A stretch of 54,400 nucleotides of DNA from contig JACSRJ010000143.1 of NCBI GenBank assembly GCA_014879835.1, positions 1 to 54,400 of the forward strand, written 5' to 3'. This document shows, one piece after another, positions 17,465-26,890 of this stretch. Numbering within the stretch: position 1 is the first letter of the stretch; each line of letters opens with the position of its first letter. The stretch is from Anaerolinea sp. (GTDB lineage: Bacteria; Chloroflexota; Anaerolineae; Aggregatilineales; UBA2796). The notes below the pieces were generated by a model. It ran no database searches. It was not told the origin of the DNA and was given only the letters and a program-made list of their open reading frames with translations. Made by a program: the position numbers and the translations under genes.

Positions 17465-19309
17465 ATGGTTCATCGCAAACGATGGTTTCATAGATACCTA
17501 TTTAAGGCGCTTTTATTGGCGCTGTGTGCAGGGTTGTTTGGGGTGGGGGTAACGACCTCAATCCCGGTGCGGGCGGTTTCGGATTCGACCCCTTTTGGGG
17601 CGATCACTGCGCCCGATGAGGTGGGACGGTATCACAAGTTTGAAATCAGCCTTGACTTGGATGTGGCGATCACCAATCCCTATGATCCCGGTGAAGCAGC
17701 CCTTGAAGGGGAGTTCACTTCTCCCAGCGGAAAGGTTCTTACGGTGCCGGGGTTCTACTACCGCGATTTTGATTTTTCGCTGGTGACCTCTGAACTAGGG
17801 AACATCCGGGAGCAGATGACCCCGACGGAGTCCCGTTCGTGGCAGGTGCGATTCACCCCCTCCGAGGTGGGAATATGGCACTTTGCCCTGCTTCTGACCC
17901 ACAAGGGTGAGACCGTGCGCAGTGAATCCCGGCAGTTTGCGGTGAAGGAATCAGACAAACACGGATTCCTGCGACTCAGCCCCCGTGACCCGCGCTACCT
18001 TGAATTTGACGACGGCACGCCCTTTTTTGGGGTAGGCCTGAACATGGCATGGTATGAGGATAATGAGGACGGGCGCATCGCTGATTATGTGCGTTGGTTG
18101 GATGCCTTCAGCGCTGCCGGTGGGAATACCATCCGGGTTTGGCTTGCCCCATGGGGATTTTCCTACGAATGGCGCGATACTGGGTTAGGTAACTACGAAC
18201 TCCGTCAGGATCGGGCATTCCGGCTGGACAAACTCTTTGAACTGGCCGAGGAGCGGGGTGTTTATATCCAGTTGACGATGATTGCGCATGGGCCTTTCTC
18301 CAGAACCACCAATACCGAATGGGACGCCAACCCTTACAATCAAAAAAACGGCGGGATGCTCAGTGATCCGGTGGCGTTTGTGAGTAATCCAGAAGCCTTT
18401 AATTTTTGGCTCCGTTATCTGCGTTATGCTGCGGCACGCTGGGGCTACTCCACCAGCCTGCTGGCGTGGGAGTGGTGGAACGAAGTGAACTGGACGCCCT
18501 TTAGCAGCCCAGAGAAACTTGCCCCGTGGATCAGCAAGAGCGCTGAATACCTCAAGAACCTTGATCCCTACCAACACCTGATTACCCATTCTGGCTCACA
18601 GCGGCAGGATAAGGCCGTGTGGGGGATGCCCTCTATGGACATCACTCAGGTGCATATCTATCAGGCCAATGACTGGGCTTTCACCCTTGTGGAAGAAGCC
18701 CGCAAATGGAGCGAGGAGTACGGCAAAGCCTTCCTGCTCGGCGAATTTGGTTATGACAGCACCCCGCAGCTTGATCCCTTTGGGGTGCGGATGCGTATCG
18801 GCATGTGGTCAGGCTTAGCAGGCGGTGCGATGGGATCAGGGCAGTTCTGGTGGTGGTACACCTATGTCCATGCCGGCGATCTCTACCAACCGTTTAGGGG
18901 GCTTTCCGCTTTTGTGAAAGGCGAGGACTTTGCCGCACATGGATTCCGTCCCTCTCCGGCAAAAAGCAGCAAGCGGGCGTTCGCCGATGTGTACGGTTTG
19001 CAAAGCGACGACTACGCTCTGCTGTGGGTGGTCAGTGGCACCTTCTCCGACGCCTACTACAAACGTCTGGTGCAGAAGAACATGGTTAAAAAGGTCGAAA
19101 ACCCTTTGATTGTGACTTTCCCCACAGTCAAGGGAATTTCGGTCAATGTGCCCGAACTTAAGCCGGGCAGCTATACTGTCGAGATTTGGGACACCCTCAA
19201 AGGTGAGGTGATCGCTACCCAGACCCTCAATACTACCGCCGAAGGGCTGAGTATCCCCCTGCCTGAGTTCATGGAAGACCTTGCCCTCAAAGTGCGCAAG
19301 GTGAATTGA
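17465..19309 (+). CDS. Secreted DUF5060 / GH5-like glycoside hydrolase
   Basis: An extracellular clan GH-A hydrolase of 614 residues. It begins with a signal peptide (MVHRKRWFHRYLFKALLLAL, probable cleavage after VRA). An N-terminal beta-sandwich DUF5060 domain follows (about 45-160, FTSPSGKVLTVPGFYYRDF and GIWHFALLLTHKGETVRSES). Then comes a TIM barrel with both catalytic acids visible: Glu340 in WEWWNEVNW as acid/base and Glu427 in LLGEFGYDS as nucleophile. A C-terminal beta domain ends the protein. AAGGAG at 17450-17455 lies 9 bases before the ATG. It probably cuts a beta-linked polymer outside the cell, feeding the transporter encoded upstream. Exact specificity is not readable. Confidence 0.85.
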   Translation: MVHRKRWFHRYLFKALLLALCAGLFGVGVTTSIPVRAVSDSTPFGAITAPDEVGRYHKFEISLDLDVAITNPYDPGEAALEGEFTSPSGKVLTVPGFYYRDFDFSLVTSELGNIREQMTPTESRSWQVRFTPSEVGIWHFALLLTHKGETVRSESRQFAVKESDKHGFLRLSPRDPRYLEFDDGTPFFGVGLNMAWYEDNEDGRIADYVRWLDAFSAAGGNTIRVWLAPWGFSYEWRDTGLGNYELRQDRAFRLDKLFELAEERGVYIQLTMIAHGPFSRTTNTEWDANPYNQKNGGMLSDPVAFVSNPEAFNFWLRYLRYAAARWGYSTSLLAWEWWNEVNWTPFSSPEKLAPWISKSAEYLKNLDPYQHLITHSGSQRQDKAVWGMPSMDITQVHIYQANDWAFTLVEEARKWSEEYGKAFLLGEFGYDSTPQLDPFGVRMRIGMWSGLAGGAMGSGQFWWWYTYVHAGDLYQPFRGLSAFVKGEDFAAHGFRPSPAKSSKRAFADVYGLQSDDYALLWVVSGTFSDAYYKRLVQKNMVKKVENPLIVTFPTVKGISVNVPELKPGSYTVEIWDTLKGEVIATQTLNTTAEGLSIPLPEFMEDLALKVRKVN

Positions 19310-19316
19310 CCTTGTC

Positions 19317-19354
19317 CAGAGGAGGGGCAGCCCCAGAAACCCCTCCTCTGTTTT
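19317..19354 (+). terminator. Rho-independent terminator
   Basis: CAGAGGAGGGG (19317-19327) pairs perfectly over 11 bp with CCCCTCCTCTG (19340-19350), followed by TTTT. It ends or attenuates the hydrolase transcript before the epimerase-like gene. Confidence 0.82.
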
Positions 19355-19405
19355 GACCGATAACCGCTTTTAAGCATTTCAAAATCATCCACTAGGAGTT
19401 TTTTC

Positions 19406-20857
19406 ATGCACAGCAGTCTGCTGGTTAAACTGACAGCGTTGGTTTTGTGTGCCATACTGCTCGTTGCAGGGTCAAGTGTTGGGGTGACTACCCTTGATGC
19501 CGCTACCCCTGCCCCTATCCCGGTAACGTTCACCTTCTCTATGCCTGATCCCAGCCTGATGATCGATGCCCAGTGGTATCGGCAGCGCTTGATCGTCGAA
19601 ACTGATCTGTGGAACGGCGGGCTAGATGGTAAATCCGGGATGGGCGCTTATGATCCTGATTTTAACGGCTGTTTTAACCCCAACCTTGACCGCCAATGGC
19701 GCACCTTTGGCGGCGCACCTGTAACGGTGATCTTCCAAAGCCGCGCCATTTACATGAATGTTGAAGCCTATCGCGCCGATCCTGATCAAGGACAGCGTTT
19801 CCTTGAGGTAGTCAACAAAGGGGTGGACTGCCTGCTGAACCACTTCCGAGATAGTGATAAGGGCGGCTTTTTCTGGGCGATCCATCCCCAGACTTTTGAG
19901 GTGACGGAAAACCAAAAACAAGGATACGGAAACGTTCATCCCCTGTTTGCCCTTGCCCAAGCTTATGAGGTGACCAGCAATCCGGATCATCTGGCGGAGG
20001 CGTTAGAACAGATCAAGGTGCTTCAGGACAAATTTCTTGACCCACAGTATCCGGGCGGTATCCGTCCGGGCTTTAACACTGACTTCAGTGAAATCGAAGG
20101 GGTGAACAACGTGGACACCTTCACCCACTACTTCGAGGCCTTGCTCGCCCTCTACGATGTTGCTGGTGATGCCCTTCGGTCTGAGTTAGAGAAGATGATC
20201 ACCCTAGAGGCAGAGTTCCTGATCAACCAGCTTTACACTGATCAAGAGGGCTTCACGGATCGGGGGTATGTGGCCTATAACTACGATCTCGAATGGAACC
20301 CCTCACAGGAACCGTACACCCGTCAAAGCCAGTGGTCAGGCGCAAAGCAGGCTTCTACTGGACATAATGTGGAGCTTGCCTATCTGCTCAGCCGCGCTGT
20401 GGAGCGGGGCTTTGACACCGGTTGGCTCGACACTGCCGCCAAACTGCTCAAGTTCTGTCAGGAATACGCTATGGATGCCCGCTATGGAGGCATGATTTAC
20501 GAGGTGAGCGATTATGATGGTTCTCCGCTGGAGGGTAACCCCGACAACACATTTTTTGTGTGGTGGGCACAGTTGGAAACGGCGCGGGCATTGATGCACT
20601 TCGCTATTGTGCGCGACTGGAATACAGATGCAGCATTTAAGCAGATTGAAGCCTTCATCCTTGAGTACTTCACCGATCATCAGTATGGAGGTTTGTACGC
20701 CAACATCGAGTTGACGGCTTCGGGGGCATCCACGACTCGCGATCTCTCTAAGGGCAATATTTGGAAGGCCAATTATCACTTCACCATGTTCATGCGCGAG
20801 GCGCTGCGACTTGCGGAGGCATATCCAGATCGAATCAAGGAATTGGTGATTCGCTGA
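19406..20857 (+). CDS. AGE-family epimerase/isomerase-like protein with signal peptide
   Basis: A 483-residue protein of the N-acylglucosamine 2-epimerase / cellobiose 2-epimerase superfamily, an (alpha/alpha)6 barrel. Landmarks are YGNVHPLFALAQAYEVTSNPDHL, NNVDTFTHYFEALLALYDV, TGHNVELAYLL, FFVWWAQLETARALMHF, YGGLYANI and KGNIWKANYHFTMFMREALRL. These enzymes are normally cytoplasmic, yet here the first 30 residues form a clear signal peptide (KLTALVLCAILLVAGSS). AGGAG lies about 7 bases before the ATG. A terminator separates it from the hydrolase gene, so it may have its own or read-through expression. It might epimerise disaccharide ends outside the cell, or be a non-epimerase member such as a lyase or hydrolase of the same fold. 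Confidence 0.78.
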   Translation: MHSSLLVKLTALVLCAILLVAGSSVGVTTLDAATPAPIPVTFTFSMPDPSLMIDAQWYRQRLIVETDLWNGGLDGKSGMGAYDPDFNGCFNPNLDRQWRTFGGAPVTVIFQSRAIYMNVEAYRADPDQGQRFLEVVNKGVDCLLNHFRDSDKGGFFWAIHPQTFEVTENQKQGYGNVHPLFALAQAYEVTSNPDHLAEALEQIKVLQDKFLDPQYPGGIRPGFNTDFSEIEGVNNVDTFTHYFEALLALYDVAGDALRSELEKMITLEAEFLINQLYTDQEGFTDRGYVAYNYDLEWNPSQEPYTRQSQWSGAKQASTGHNVELAYLLSRAVERGFDTGWLDTAAKLLKFCQEYAMDARYGGMIYEVSDYDGSPLEGNPDNTFFVWWAQLETARALMHFAIVRDWNTDAAFKQIEAFILEYFTDHQYGGLYANIELTASGASTTRDLSKGNIWKANYHFTMFMREALRLAEAYPDRIKELVIR

Positions 20858-20880
20858 ACGGTGCAAACGTAAGATTCTGC

Positions 20881-20920
20881 CCTACCCCCTAGCCAACCTT
20901 TGGGCTGAAGGGGTAAGGTC
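20881..20920. terminator. Nested hairpin between convergent genes
   Basis: TACCCC (20883-20888) pairs with GGGGTA (20910-20915), and an inner AGCC pairs with GGCT. It lies between the convergent epimerase-like and CBS-ACT genes and could terminate both. Confidence 0.6.
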
Positions 20921-20926
20921 AGGGCT

Positions 20927-21586
20927 TTAACCAAACATTTGAGGGGTGTGGGGCTGTCCGTTCTGTATCTGAACCAACTCAGCGCCGGCTTCCCGAAGAA
21001 GCTGGCGCAGTTTATCAATGTTTGCGCCCTGCTCCTTGATATTCACCTCACCGCTGTGAGGGCTTGAGGTGATCGAGACAATATTGCCACCCGCCTGCGC
21101 CACCGCTGAAGCAACCGAGGCTAACGTTCCCGGTTCATCTTTGATCCGCACTGTGAAATTGAGACCGGGTTCACCACCACCGAGCAGATTCACCAGCACC
21201 CGCATAATATCGGTTTCGGTGATGATCCCTGCCAGATCACCCGCACGCATCACAGGGAGACAGCCTATTTTATTGGTGAGCATGATCTGGGCTGCATCCT
21301 GAAGGGGGCAGTCCGGGCCAACGGTGATCACTGGATGTTTCATGAACTGCTTTACTTCGAGTTTGTCAAGCAGGGTATAAATCTCATAGACACTTAGGGT
21401 AGTAGCTGGCGAAGGCGCGGTCAAAAGCAGGTCTTTTTCCGAGATGATACCAACCAATCGTCCATGTTCAACCACTGGAAGCCGACGAATGCGCCATGTT
21501 TTCATCAACTCGCGGGCTTCTCGGTAGTTGGTGGTAGGGCTGACGGTGTGTACATGGTGAACCATATGTTGACCAACAAGCATCAT
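20927..21586 (-). CDS. CBS-pair and ACT domain protein (AcuB-like)
   Basis: A 219-residue cytoplasmic sensor. Two CBS motifs form a Bateman module (HMVHHVHTVSPTTNYREARELM..RRLPVVEHGRLVGIISEKDLL at about 5-65, and FMKHPVITVGPDCPLQDAAQIML..CLPVMRAGDLAGIITETDIM at about 80-135). They are followed by an ACT domain (NFTVRIKDEPGTLASVASAVAQAGGNIVSI). CBS pairs bind adenine nucleotides and ACT domains bind amino acids or similar small ligands; the target is unknown. A TTG at 21601 could extend the frame by 5 residues, but GGAG is correctly placed for ATG 21586. Confidence 0.88.
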   Translation of the reverse strand: MMLVGQHMVHHVHTVSPTTNYREARELMKTWRIRRLPVVEHGRLVGIISEKDLLLTAPSPATTLSVYEIYTLLDKLEVKQFMKHPVITVGPDCPLQDAAQIMLTNKIGCLPVMRAGDLAGIITETDIMRVLVNLLGGGEPGLNFTVRIKDEPGTLASVASAVAQAGGNIVSITSSPHSGEVNIKEQGANIDKLRQLLREAGAELVQIQNGQPHTPQMFG

Positions 21587-21690
21587 TGCCTGAATCTCCA
21601 ATCTAAATGAGCCTTCTATTTTTCTTTAGTGTAGCGCACATTCACCTGCTGCAAAACCTAAGCACTTGCCCTGATGGCTAGGGTTTTCCT

Positions 21691-22182
21691 CTATAGACTG
21701 ATCATCCTGAGCGCCTCTTTAAGATGCGTGCGAACGGCCGCTACCACCTCCTCGTAGATTCCTACTGCCGAATCCGGGGCGATGATCAGATCATGGTGAA
21801 AGGAGGCAGAAGCGCGCTCTAGCAGCCACAGATCAGCGCCTGTCCATGGAATTTCTGGAGGATCATCGAGGCGATCAAAGTTCAGTTTGCGCAGCCCTGC
21901 GCTAAAGGTGCTGAAGGATTCCCCGCTGATCTTGAGATCGAGGTTCAAGGGTTTATCCTCTGGACGTCGATAAGCGAGGGTGAGCGCCGCCTCCGTTATA
22001 CCACGCCATTTGATCACCGTTCCGATCTGATCGGGGTGACGTCCATCGTGGTAACGAACGGTCACTCGAAACGCTTCTACCACACCCGGTTGAGCGGCCA
22101 CGACCTCTAAGTCTGGGGTTGCCAACCGGAGTGCGATCAACCGCAGCGCCGCCGTCGCGGGACGCAGTACCTGACCTGCCAT
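21691..22182 (-). CDS. Hypothetical protein (163 aa)
   Basis: No family recognised. The sequence is soluble, with an N-terminal helix and a central part rich in predicted strands (FRVTVRYHDGRHPDQIGTVIKWRGITEAALTLAYRRPE) and a long C-terminal helix. GAGGGGG lies 5 bases before the ATG, which supports the start. It is divergent from metG and about 100 bases upstream of the CBS-ACT gene on the same strand. Confidence 0.75.
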   Translation of the reverse strand: MAGQVLRPATAALRLIALRLATPDLEVVAAQPGVVEAFRVTVRYHDGRHPDQIGTVIKWRGITEAALTLAYRRPEDKPLNLDLKISGESFSTFSAGLRKLNFDRLDDPPEIPWTGADLWLLERASASFHHDLIIAPDSAVGIYEEVVAAVRTHLKEALRMISL

Positions 22183-22242
22183 ATCTACCCCCTCGCTACC
22201 AATACATAGGGTTCCCTTTCATTGTACCTGTGATTCAATCTG

Positions 22243-22269
22243 TTGGTGATACGGGCTTTCTGCTACACT
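22243..22269 (+). promoter_or_regulatory. Possible metG promoter
   Basis: TACACT (22264-22269) resembles a -10 box; TTGGTG (22243-22248) lies only 15 bases upstream, so the -35 match is weak. Transcription would start almost at the Shine-Dalgarno AAGGAG (22276-22281), giving a very short leader. Confidence 0.35.
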
Positions 22270-22288
22270 AAGGGCAAGGAGTGCTTTT

Positions 22289-24079
22289 ATGCCTGAATAC
22301 ATTCACGTTTCAGTGGCTTGGCCCTATGCCAATGGAGATCTGCATGTGGGGCATTTGGCGGGTGCTTACCTTCCCGCTGATATTTTTGCCCGGTATCACC
22401 GCCTGAAGGGGAATCACGTCCTCATGGTCAGTGGTTCTGATTCGCATGGCACACCGATTATGGTGGAAGCAGACAAACGAGGCATCAGCCCCCGTGAGTT
22501 GTTCATGCATTACCATCGCCGGTTTCTTGAGACCCAGCGCGACATTGGGATCAGTTACGATCTGTTCACCCACACTGACACTGAGAACCATCATCGGATC
22601 GCGCAGGATATTTTCATGAAGCTGTTGGCAGAGGAATACCTCTATCGGGAGACACAGAAACAGCTTTACAGCGAAGCCGCAGGGCGTTTCTTGCCTGATC
22701 GTTTTGTGGAGGGTGAGTGTCCAGTATGCCACTTCCCCAATGCGCGGGGCGATCAATGTGATCACTGCGGCAGCTTGCTTGATGCTCTTGACCTGATCAA
22801 TCCCCGCAGCAAAGTCGATGGCAGCGTGCCCACAGTACGCGAAACTGAACACTACTTCCTTGATCTAAGCGCGTTTATTCCCGCTCTTCAGCAGTATTTG
22901 GGACAAGAGAAGGATCACTGGCGCACCAATGTCCTCTCGCTCTCTCGTAATCGGGTAGGAGATTTACACGGTCGACCCATCACCCGCGACATCGACTGGG
23001 GCATTGACATCCCCCTTGAAGGCTGGGATAACAAAAAGATGTACGTATGGTTTGAAGCCGTCATGGGCTACCTCACGGCCAGCGTTGAGTGGGCCCACAA
23101 TATGGGTCAACCCGACGCTTGGAAGCAGTGGTGGTACAACCCCGATGCTAAGATTTACAACTTCATCGGCAAGGATAACATCGAGTTCCACACCATCATT
23201 TGGCCTGCGGAACTGTTGGGAATCAGTGGGCTGTACGCTGACGGTCAGAAGATCAACCTGCCTTATGATGTACCCGCCAATGAGTTCATGAACATTGAAG
23301 GGCAGAAGTTCAGCAAAAGCCGAAACTGGGCAGTGTGGGTGCCCGACATTCTCAAACGCTACGACCCTGACGCGATCCGTTATGCGGCAACCATGGCCAT
23401 GCCCGAAAGTAAAGACTCCGATTGGAGTTGGGCCGACTTTGTGAACCGCAATAACAACGAATTGGTTGCGGCATGGGGCAATTTGGTCAACCGGGTGCTC
23501 GCTTTTGCGCGCAAGAACTTTGAAGGGGTGATCCCCACGCCGGACGCGCTGAACGATGATGATAAGGCCATTGTGGCCCAATCTGAGGCGGCTTTTGAGA
23601 CGGTGGGAAATCTGATCGCAGCGGTTAAACTGCGGGCCGCGCTGAGCGAGGCAATGACGCTGGTGCGCGAGGTGAATGCCTATCTGGATCGGCGGGCGCC
23701 GTGGAAACGCATCAAGGAAGATCGGGCCGATGCTGCAACCGGGGTCTATGTGGCCCTGCGGGTGATCGACAATCTCAAAGTGCTGCTTTCACCCTTTTTA
23801 CCCTTCACCGCCGAAAAACTGCATCAGTATCTGGGTTATGAAGGGCAGTTGTTTGGGGATCAGATCATCAGTACCTATGCGGAGTCCCAAAGCGATCACG
23901 AGGCGCTCACTTACGAGGGGAGCAAGGGCAGGGGTAAATGGGAACCCGGCAATCTTCCCCCCGGACAGGTATTGAGGGAACCCGCGCCCTTGTTTAAAAA
24001 GCTGGGTGCGACGGATGCTGAAGCCGCCGCGGTGATCGAATCGGAACGGGCGCGCTTGGGGCAACCTTATCAGGAGTAG
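22289..24079 (+). CDS. metG: Methionyl-tRNA synthetase
   Basis: Charges initiator and elongator tRNA-Met. The 596-residue class Ia enzyme has the HIGH motif as HVGH (19-22), a Zn knuckle with two CxxC pairs (CPVC and CDHC, about 148-168) and the KMSKS loop as KFSKS (340-344). The anticodon-binding helices follow and the protein ends without the EMAP-like dimerisation domain found in some MetG proteins. AAGGAG lies 7 bases before the ATG. The Shine-Dalgarno of the next gene lies inside its last codons. Confidence 0.96.
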   Translation: MPEYIHVSVAWPYANGDLHVGHLAGAYLPADIFARYHRLKGNHVLMVSGSDSHGTPIMVEADKRGISPRELFMHYHRRFLETQRDIGISYDLFTHTDTENHHRIAQDIFMKLLAEEYLYRETQKQLYSEAAGRFLPDRFVEGECPVCHFPNARGDQCDHCGSLLDALDLINPRSKVDGSVPTVRETEHYFLDLSAFIPALQQYLGQEKDHWRTNVLSLSRNRVGDLHGRPITRDIDWGIDIPLEGWDNKKMYVWFEAVMGYLTASVEWAHNMGQPDAWKQWWYNPDAKIYNFIGKDNIEFHTIIWPAELLGISGLYADGQKINLPYDVPANEFMNIEGQKFSKSRNWAVWVPDILKRYDPDAIRYAATMAMPESKDSDWSWADFVNRNNNELVAAWGNLVNRVLAFARKNFEGVIPTPDALNDDDKAIVAQSEAAFETVGNLIAAVKLRAALSEAMTLVREVNAYLDRRAPWKRIKEDRADAATGVYVALRVIDNLKVLLSPFLPFTAEKLHQYLGYEGQLFGDQIISTYAESQSDHEALTYEGSKGRGKWEPGNLPPGQVLREPAPLFKKLGATDAEAAAVIESERARLGQPYQE

Positions 24080-24086
24080 TTGCTGA

Positions 24087-25418
24087 ATGAAGCGTCAGAT
24101 CAATCCCTGTCTTGCCCTCATCGTTTTGGCTTATTTAGGGATCGGGTCACTCTACGCGCTTCTCACCCCGGCATGGCAAGCGCCCGATGAACCTGCCCAC
24201 TACAACTATGTGGCACAGGTGGCGCAGGAGGGCTGCTGCCCGGTGATCACAGCGGGCGATTGGGACAATGCTTATCTGGATCAGATCAAAGCTGCCAAGT
24301 TTGCCCCAGAAGCCCTTAACGGGCGACTGGGCACAATTCAGTACGAGGATCACCAACCGCCTTTATACTACCTGCTGCTCAGCCCAATCTTTCAAATTGG
24401 GGGAGGAAATCTGAGCGCCCTTCGGCTGGCTTCGCTGCTCTTGGGGCTGGGTGGAGTGATCAGCGCTTGGGTCACAGCCCGGATGATCGTTCCGGGGCGG
24501 ATGGGGGTGGCGATCAGCGCCGCAGGCTTTGTAGCCTTCTTGCCTCAAAATGTGGCCATCATGACCAGTGTCAACAATGACGCCCTCGCCGCGCTGGTGG
24601 GGGGACTGATCCTGATCTGGTGCGTGTGGCGGCTTCAAGGTGGATCAGGGCGCTGGCGGTGGTCCGCTGGTATCCTGATCGGGTTAGCCCTGCTCACTAA
24701 GCTCACTATCTATCCCCTAACGGCGCTCATTTTCCTCTCTGAACTGCTCTCTTCCCGGCGCACTTCCGACCTGAAAGCGGGCATCGGGCGTGCGGTCATC
24801 TTCCTGATTGTGGGGCTGATCCTGATCACACCCTTCTGGGTGCGCAACCTGAATACCTACGGTTTCCCTGACTTTTTGGCCCAGTCTGCCCATGATCGGG
24901 TGGTAGTGGGGCAGGTTCAGACCAGTCAGTATCTTGAACAGTTTGGGCTCGGAGGATGGCTGGGGGATATGACCCGAATCACCTTTCAGAGTTTCTGGGG
25001 GCAGTTCGGCTGGATGGGCGTGCCCATGAACCAGACCATTTACCAAGGGTTACTGGGAATCACGATTCTAATTCTGGGTGGATCCCTGATCGCACTGATC
25101 AGAGGGTACTCAGGACTCGCAGGCTGGCAGCATGATTTATTAATCGTCTGCGGAACAGCGATTCTGCTCACGTTAGGGGCGTTTTTATACTACAACCTGA
25201 AATTTGCGCAGTTTCAGGGGCGTTATCTCTACCCTGCACTGATTCCGTTTGGGCTAATTTTTGCCGCTGGGGTTGAATTTTACGCGGGCTTAGCAGTTCG
25301 CTTTTTGCCGACTGCAAGTCGCCGGTTGGCCTATTGGGGAGCAGGGTTCGGGGTGACCCTTGGACTTGCTTTGTTTGCCCTCTATGCGCTCTTTCGGATC
25401 ATTCTTCCCGCGTTTTAG
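24087..25418 (+). CDS. Multi-pass membrane protein, DUF2142 / GT-C-like
   Basis: A 443-residue protein with about ten membrane segments. The first outside loop carries TPAWQAPDEPAHYNYV, with the Asp-Glu pair expected for polyprenyl-phosphate-dependent GT-C glycosyltransferases, and HQPPLYY further along; this layout fits the DUF2142/GT39-like proteins. A role in transferring sugars from a lipid carrier is an inference. It starts 7 bases after metG, with AGGAG inside the end of metG. Function independent of metG is likely. Confidence 0.78.
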   Translation: MKRQINPCLALIVLAYLGIGSLYALLTPAWQAPDEPAHYNYVAQVAQEGCCPVITAGDWDNAYLDQIKAAKFAPEALNGRLGTIQYEDHQPPLYYLLLSPIFQIGGGNLSALRLASLLLGLGGVISAWVTARMIVPGRMGVAISAAGFVAFLPQNVAIMTSVNNDALAALVGGLILIWCVWRLQGGSGRWRWSAGILIGLALLTKLTIYPLTALIFLSELLSSRRTSDLKAGIGRAVIFLIVGLILITPFWVRNLNTYGFPDFLAQSAHDRVVVGQVQTSQYLEQFGLGGWLGDMTRITFQSFWGQFGWMGVPMNQTIYQGLLGITILILGGSLIALIRGYSGLAGWQHDLLIVCGTAILLTLGAFLYYNLKFAQFQGRYLYPALIPFGLIFAAGVEFYAGLAVRFLPTASRRLAYWGAGFGVTLGLALFALYALFRIILPAF

Positions 25419-25532
25419 GAGGTGCTTTTTTTCACAATTCGGATAGTTTTTGAGAGTTTTTTTGAGCGATTTTGTAACCCCATTGCCTCAAATTTCAGCG
25501 ACAATTGCCCGCAGGTATCACGAGAACTACCC

Positions 25533-26852
25533 ATGACCGATTCCAAAACTGATTCAAACGCGAACCGATCCCGCCCCTCATCACGACTGCCGGGGTTTTA
25601 TCAGAAGCCGCTCACTGAACGGGCTGCAATCGTATCTGCGTGGGCAGGCCTGACGCCGGATGAACAGATCAGCCTCTTAAGTGGTGGTGGACTGCCCCCG
25701 GCGCAGGCCGATCAGATGGTCGAAAACGTGATCGGGACTTATGCCCTGCCGCTGGGCATCGCTACCAATTTCCTGATCAATGGTCGGGACTATCTGATTC
25801 CGATGGTGGTGGAAGAACCAAGTGTGGTTGCGGCGTGCAGTTTTGCGGCTAAATTGGCGCGGTCGGGCGGCGGCTTCACCTGCACCAGCGATGAACCGAT
25901 CATGATTGGGCAGATTCAGGTGCTGGACGTGGCCGATGTGAACCGCGCCGCAGATGCCGTCTGGGCGATCCGCGAGGAACTGAATACACTCGCCAATGAT
26001 CCTACCTCGTCTATCGTTAAGCGGGGCGGTGGTGCGCGGGGTATCGAACTGCGTCCTTTTCCGAATTCCCCAGCAGGTGCAATGCTCATTGTCCATTTGC
26101 TTTTTGATGTGCGCGACGCCATGGGCGCAAACGCGATCAATACGGCCTGCGAACTGATCGCCCCGCGCATTGAGGACGTCACAGGTGGGCGGGTAGGGCT
26201 GCGCATCCTGAGCAACCTCAGCGACCAGCGCAAAGCCACCGCCGAGTGCCGCATCCCGGCGGCGGAACTTAAAACCGAAACCAGCGAAGGGCAGGAGGTC
26301 GTGCGCGCCATCGTGGAGGCAAACGCTTTTGCGGAGATCGATCCCTACCGCGCTACCACCCACAACAAAGGTATCATGAACGGCATGGACGCGGTCTGTA
26401 TTGCCACTGGCAATGATTGGCGGGCGCTGGAGGCAGGCGCTCATGCTTATGCGGCCCGTGCGGGGCAGTACCGCAGCCTCACCCAGTGGATACAAGATCA
26501 AAACGGGGATCTGTTGGGGCGGCTTGAAGTGCCGCTGGCGGTGGGCACCGTAGGCGGTGCAACCCGTGTTCATGCCACTGCCAAAGTGGCCATGAAAATC
26601 TTAGGGGTAGACGGTGCACAGGAACTGTCAGAAGTGATCGCTGCGGTGGGTCTGGCACAGAACCTTTCGGCGATTCGGGCCCTTGCCACCGAAGGCATCC
26701 AGCGTGGGCACATGGGACTGCACGCCCGCCAACTGGCAATTGCAGCGGGTGCAATTGGAGATCAAGTAACCCGGATTGTGGAGACCATGATCGCCGAAGG
26801 CAATATCCGTCTCGAACGGGCCAAGGCGCTGGTGGAGGCGCTTCGACCCTGA
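25533..26852 (+). CDS. mvaA: Hydroxymethylglutaryl-CoA reductase, class II-like
   Basis: Interconverts HMG-CoA and mevalonate. The 439-residue protein has class II landmarks: LPGFYQKPLTERAAIV at the N-terminus, VEEPSVVAACSFAAKLAR, VRDAMGANAINTACE, the ATGNDWRALEAGAHAYAAR stretch, GTVGGATRVHATAKVA, and the catalytic-His tail GHMGLHARQLAIAAGA. The class II (often called degradative) type is used for synthesis in several bacteria, and the HMG-CoA synthase gene 38 bases downstream argues for synthesis here. A frame open from 25422 would add 37 Phe-rich residues unlike the family, so I start at ATG 25533 although its Shine-Dalgarno is weak. Confidence 0.93.
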   Translation: MTDSKTDSNANRSRPSSRLPGFYQKPLTERAAIVSAWAGLTPDEQISLLSGGGLPPAQADQMVENVIGTYALPLGIATNFLINGRDYLIPMVVEEPSVVAACSFAAKLARSGGGFTCTSDEPIMIGQIQVLDVADVNRAADAVWAIREELNTLANDPTSSIVKRGGGARGIELRPFPNSPAGAMLIVHLLFDVRDAMGANAINTACELIAPRIEDVTGGRVGLRILSNLSDQRKATAECRIPAAELKTETSEGQEVVRAIVEANAFAEIDPYRATTHNKGIMNGMDAVCIATGNDWRALEAGAHAYAARAGQYRSLTQWIQDQNGDLLGRLEVPLAVGTVGGATRVHATAKVAMKILGVDGAQELSEVIAAVGLAQNLSAIRALATEGIQRGHMGLHARQLAIAAGAIGDQVTRIVETMIAEGNIRLERAKALVEALRP

Positions 26853-26890
26853 TCTTCATCAACGATGATCGTACCTATGGAGTGTAATCA

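Noticed and set aside
25677-26573. A 298-codon minus-strand frame opposite the HMG-CoA reductase gene.
   Set aside because: The plus-strand protein is a full-length reductase with all motifs. The opposite frame is His/Arg-rich and typical of antisense GC-rich DNA.
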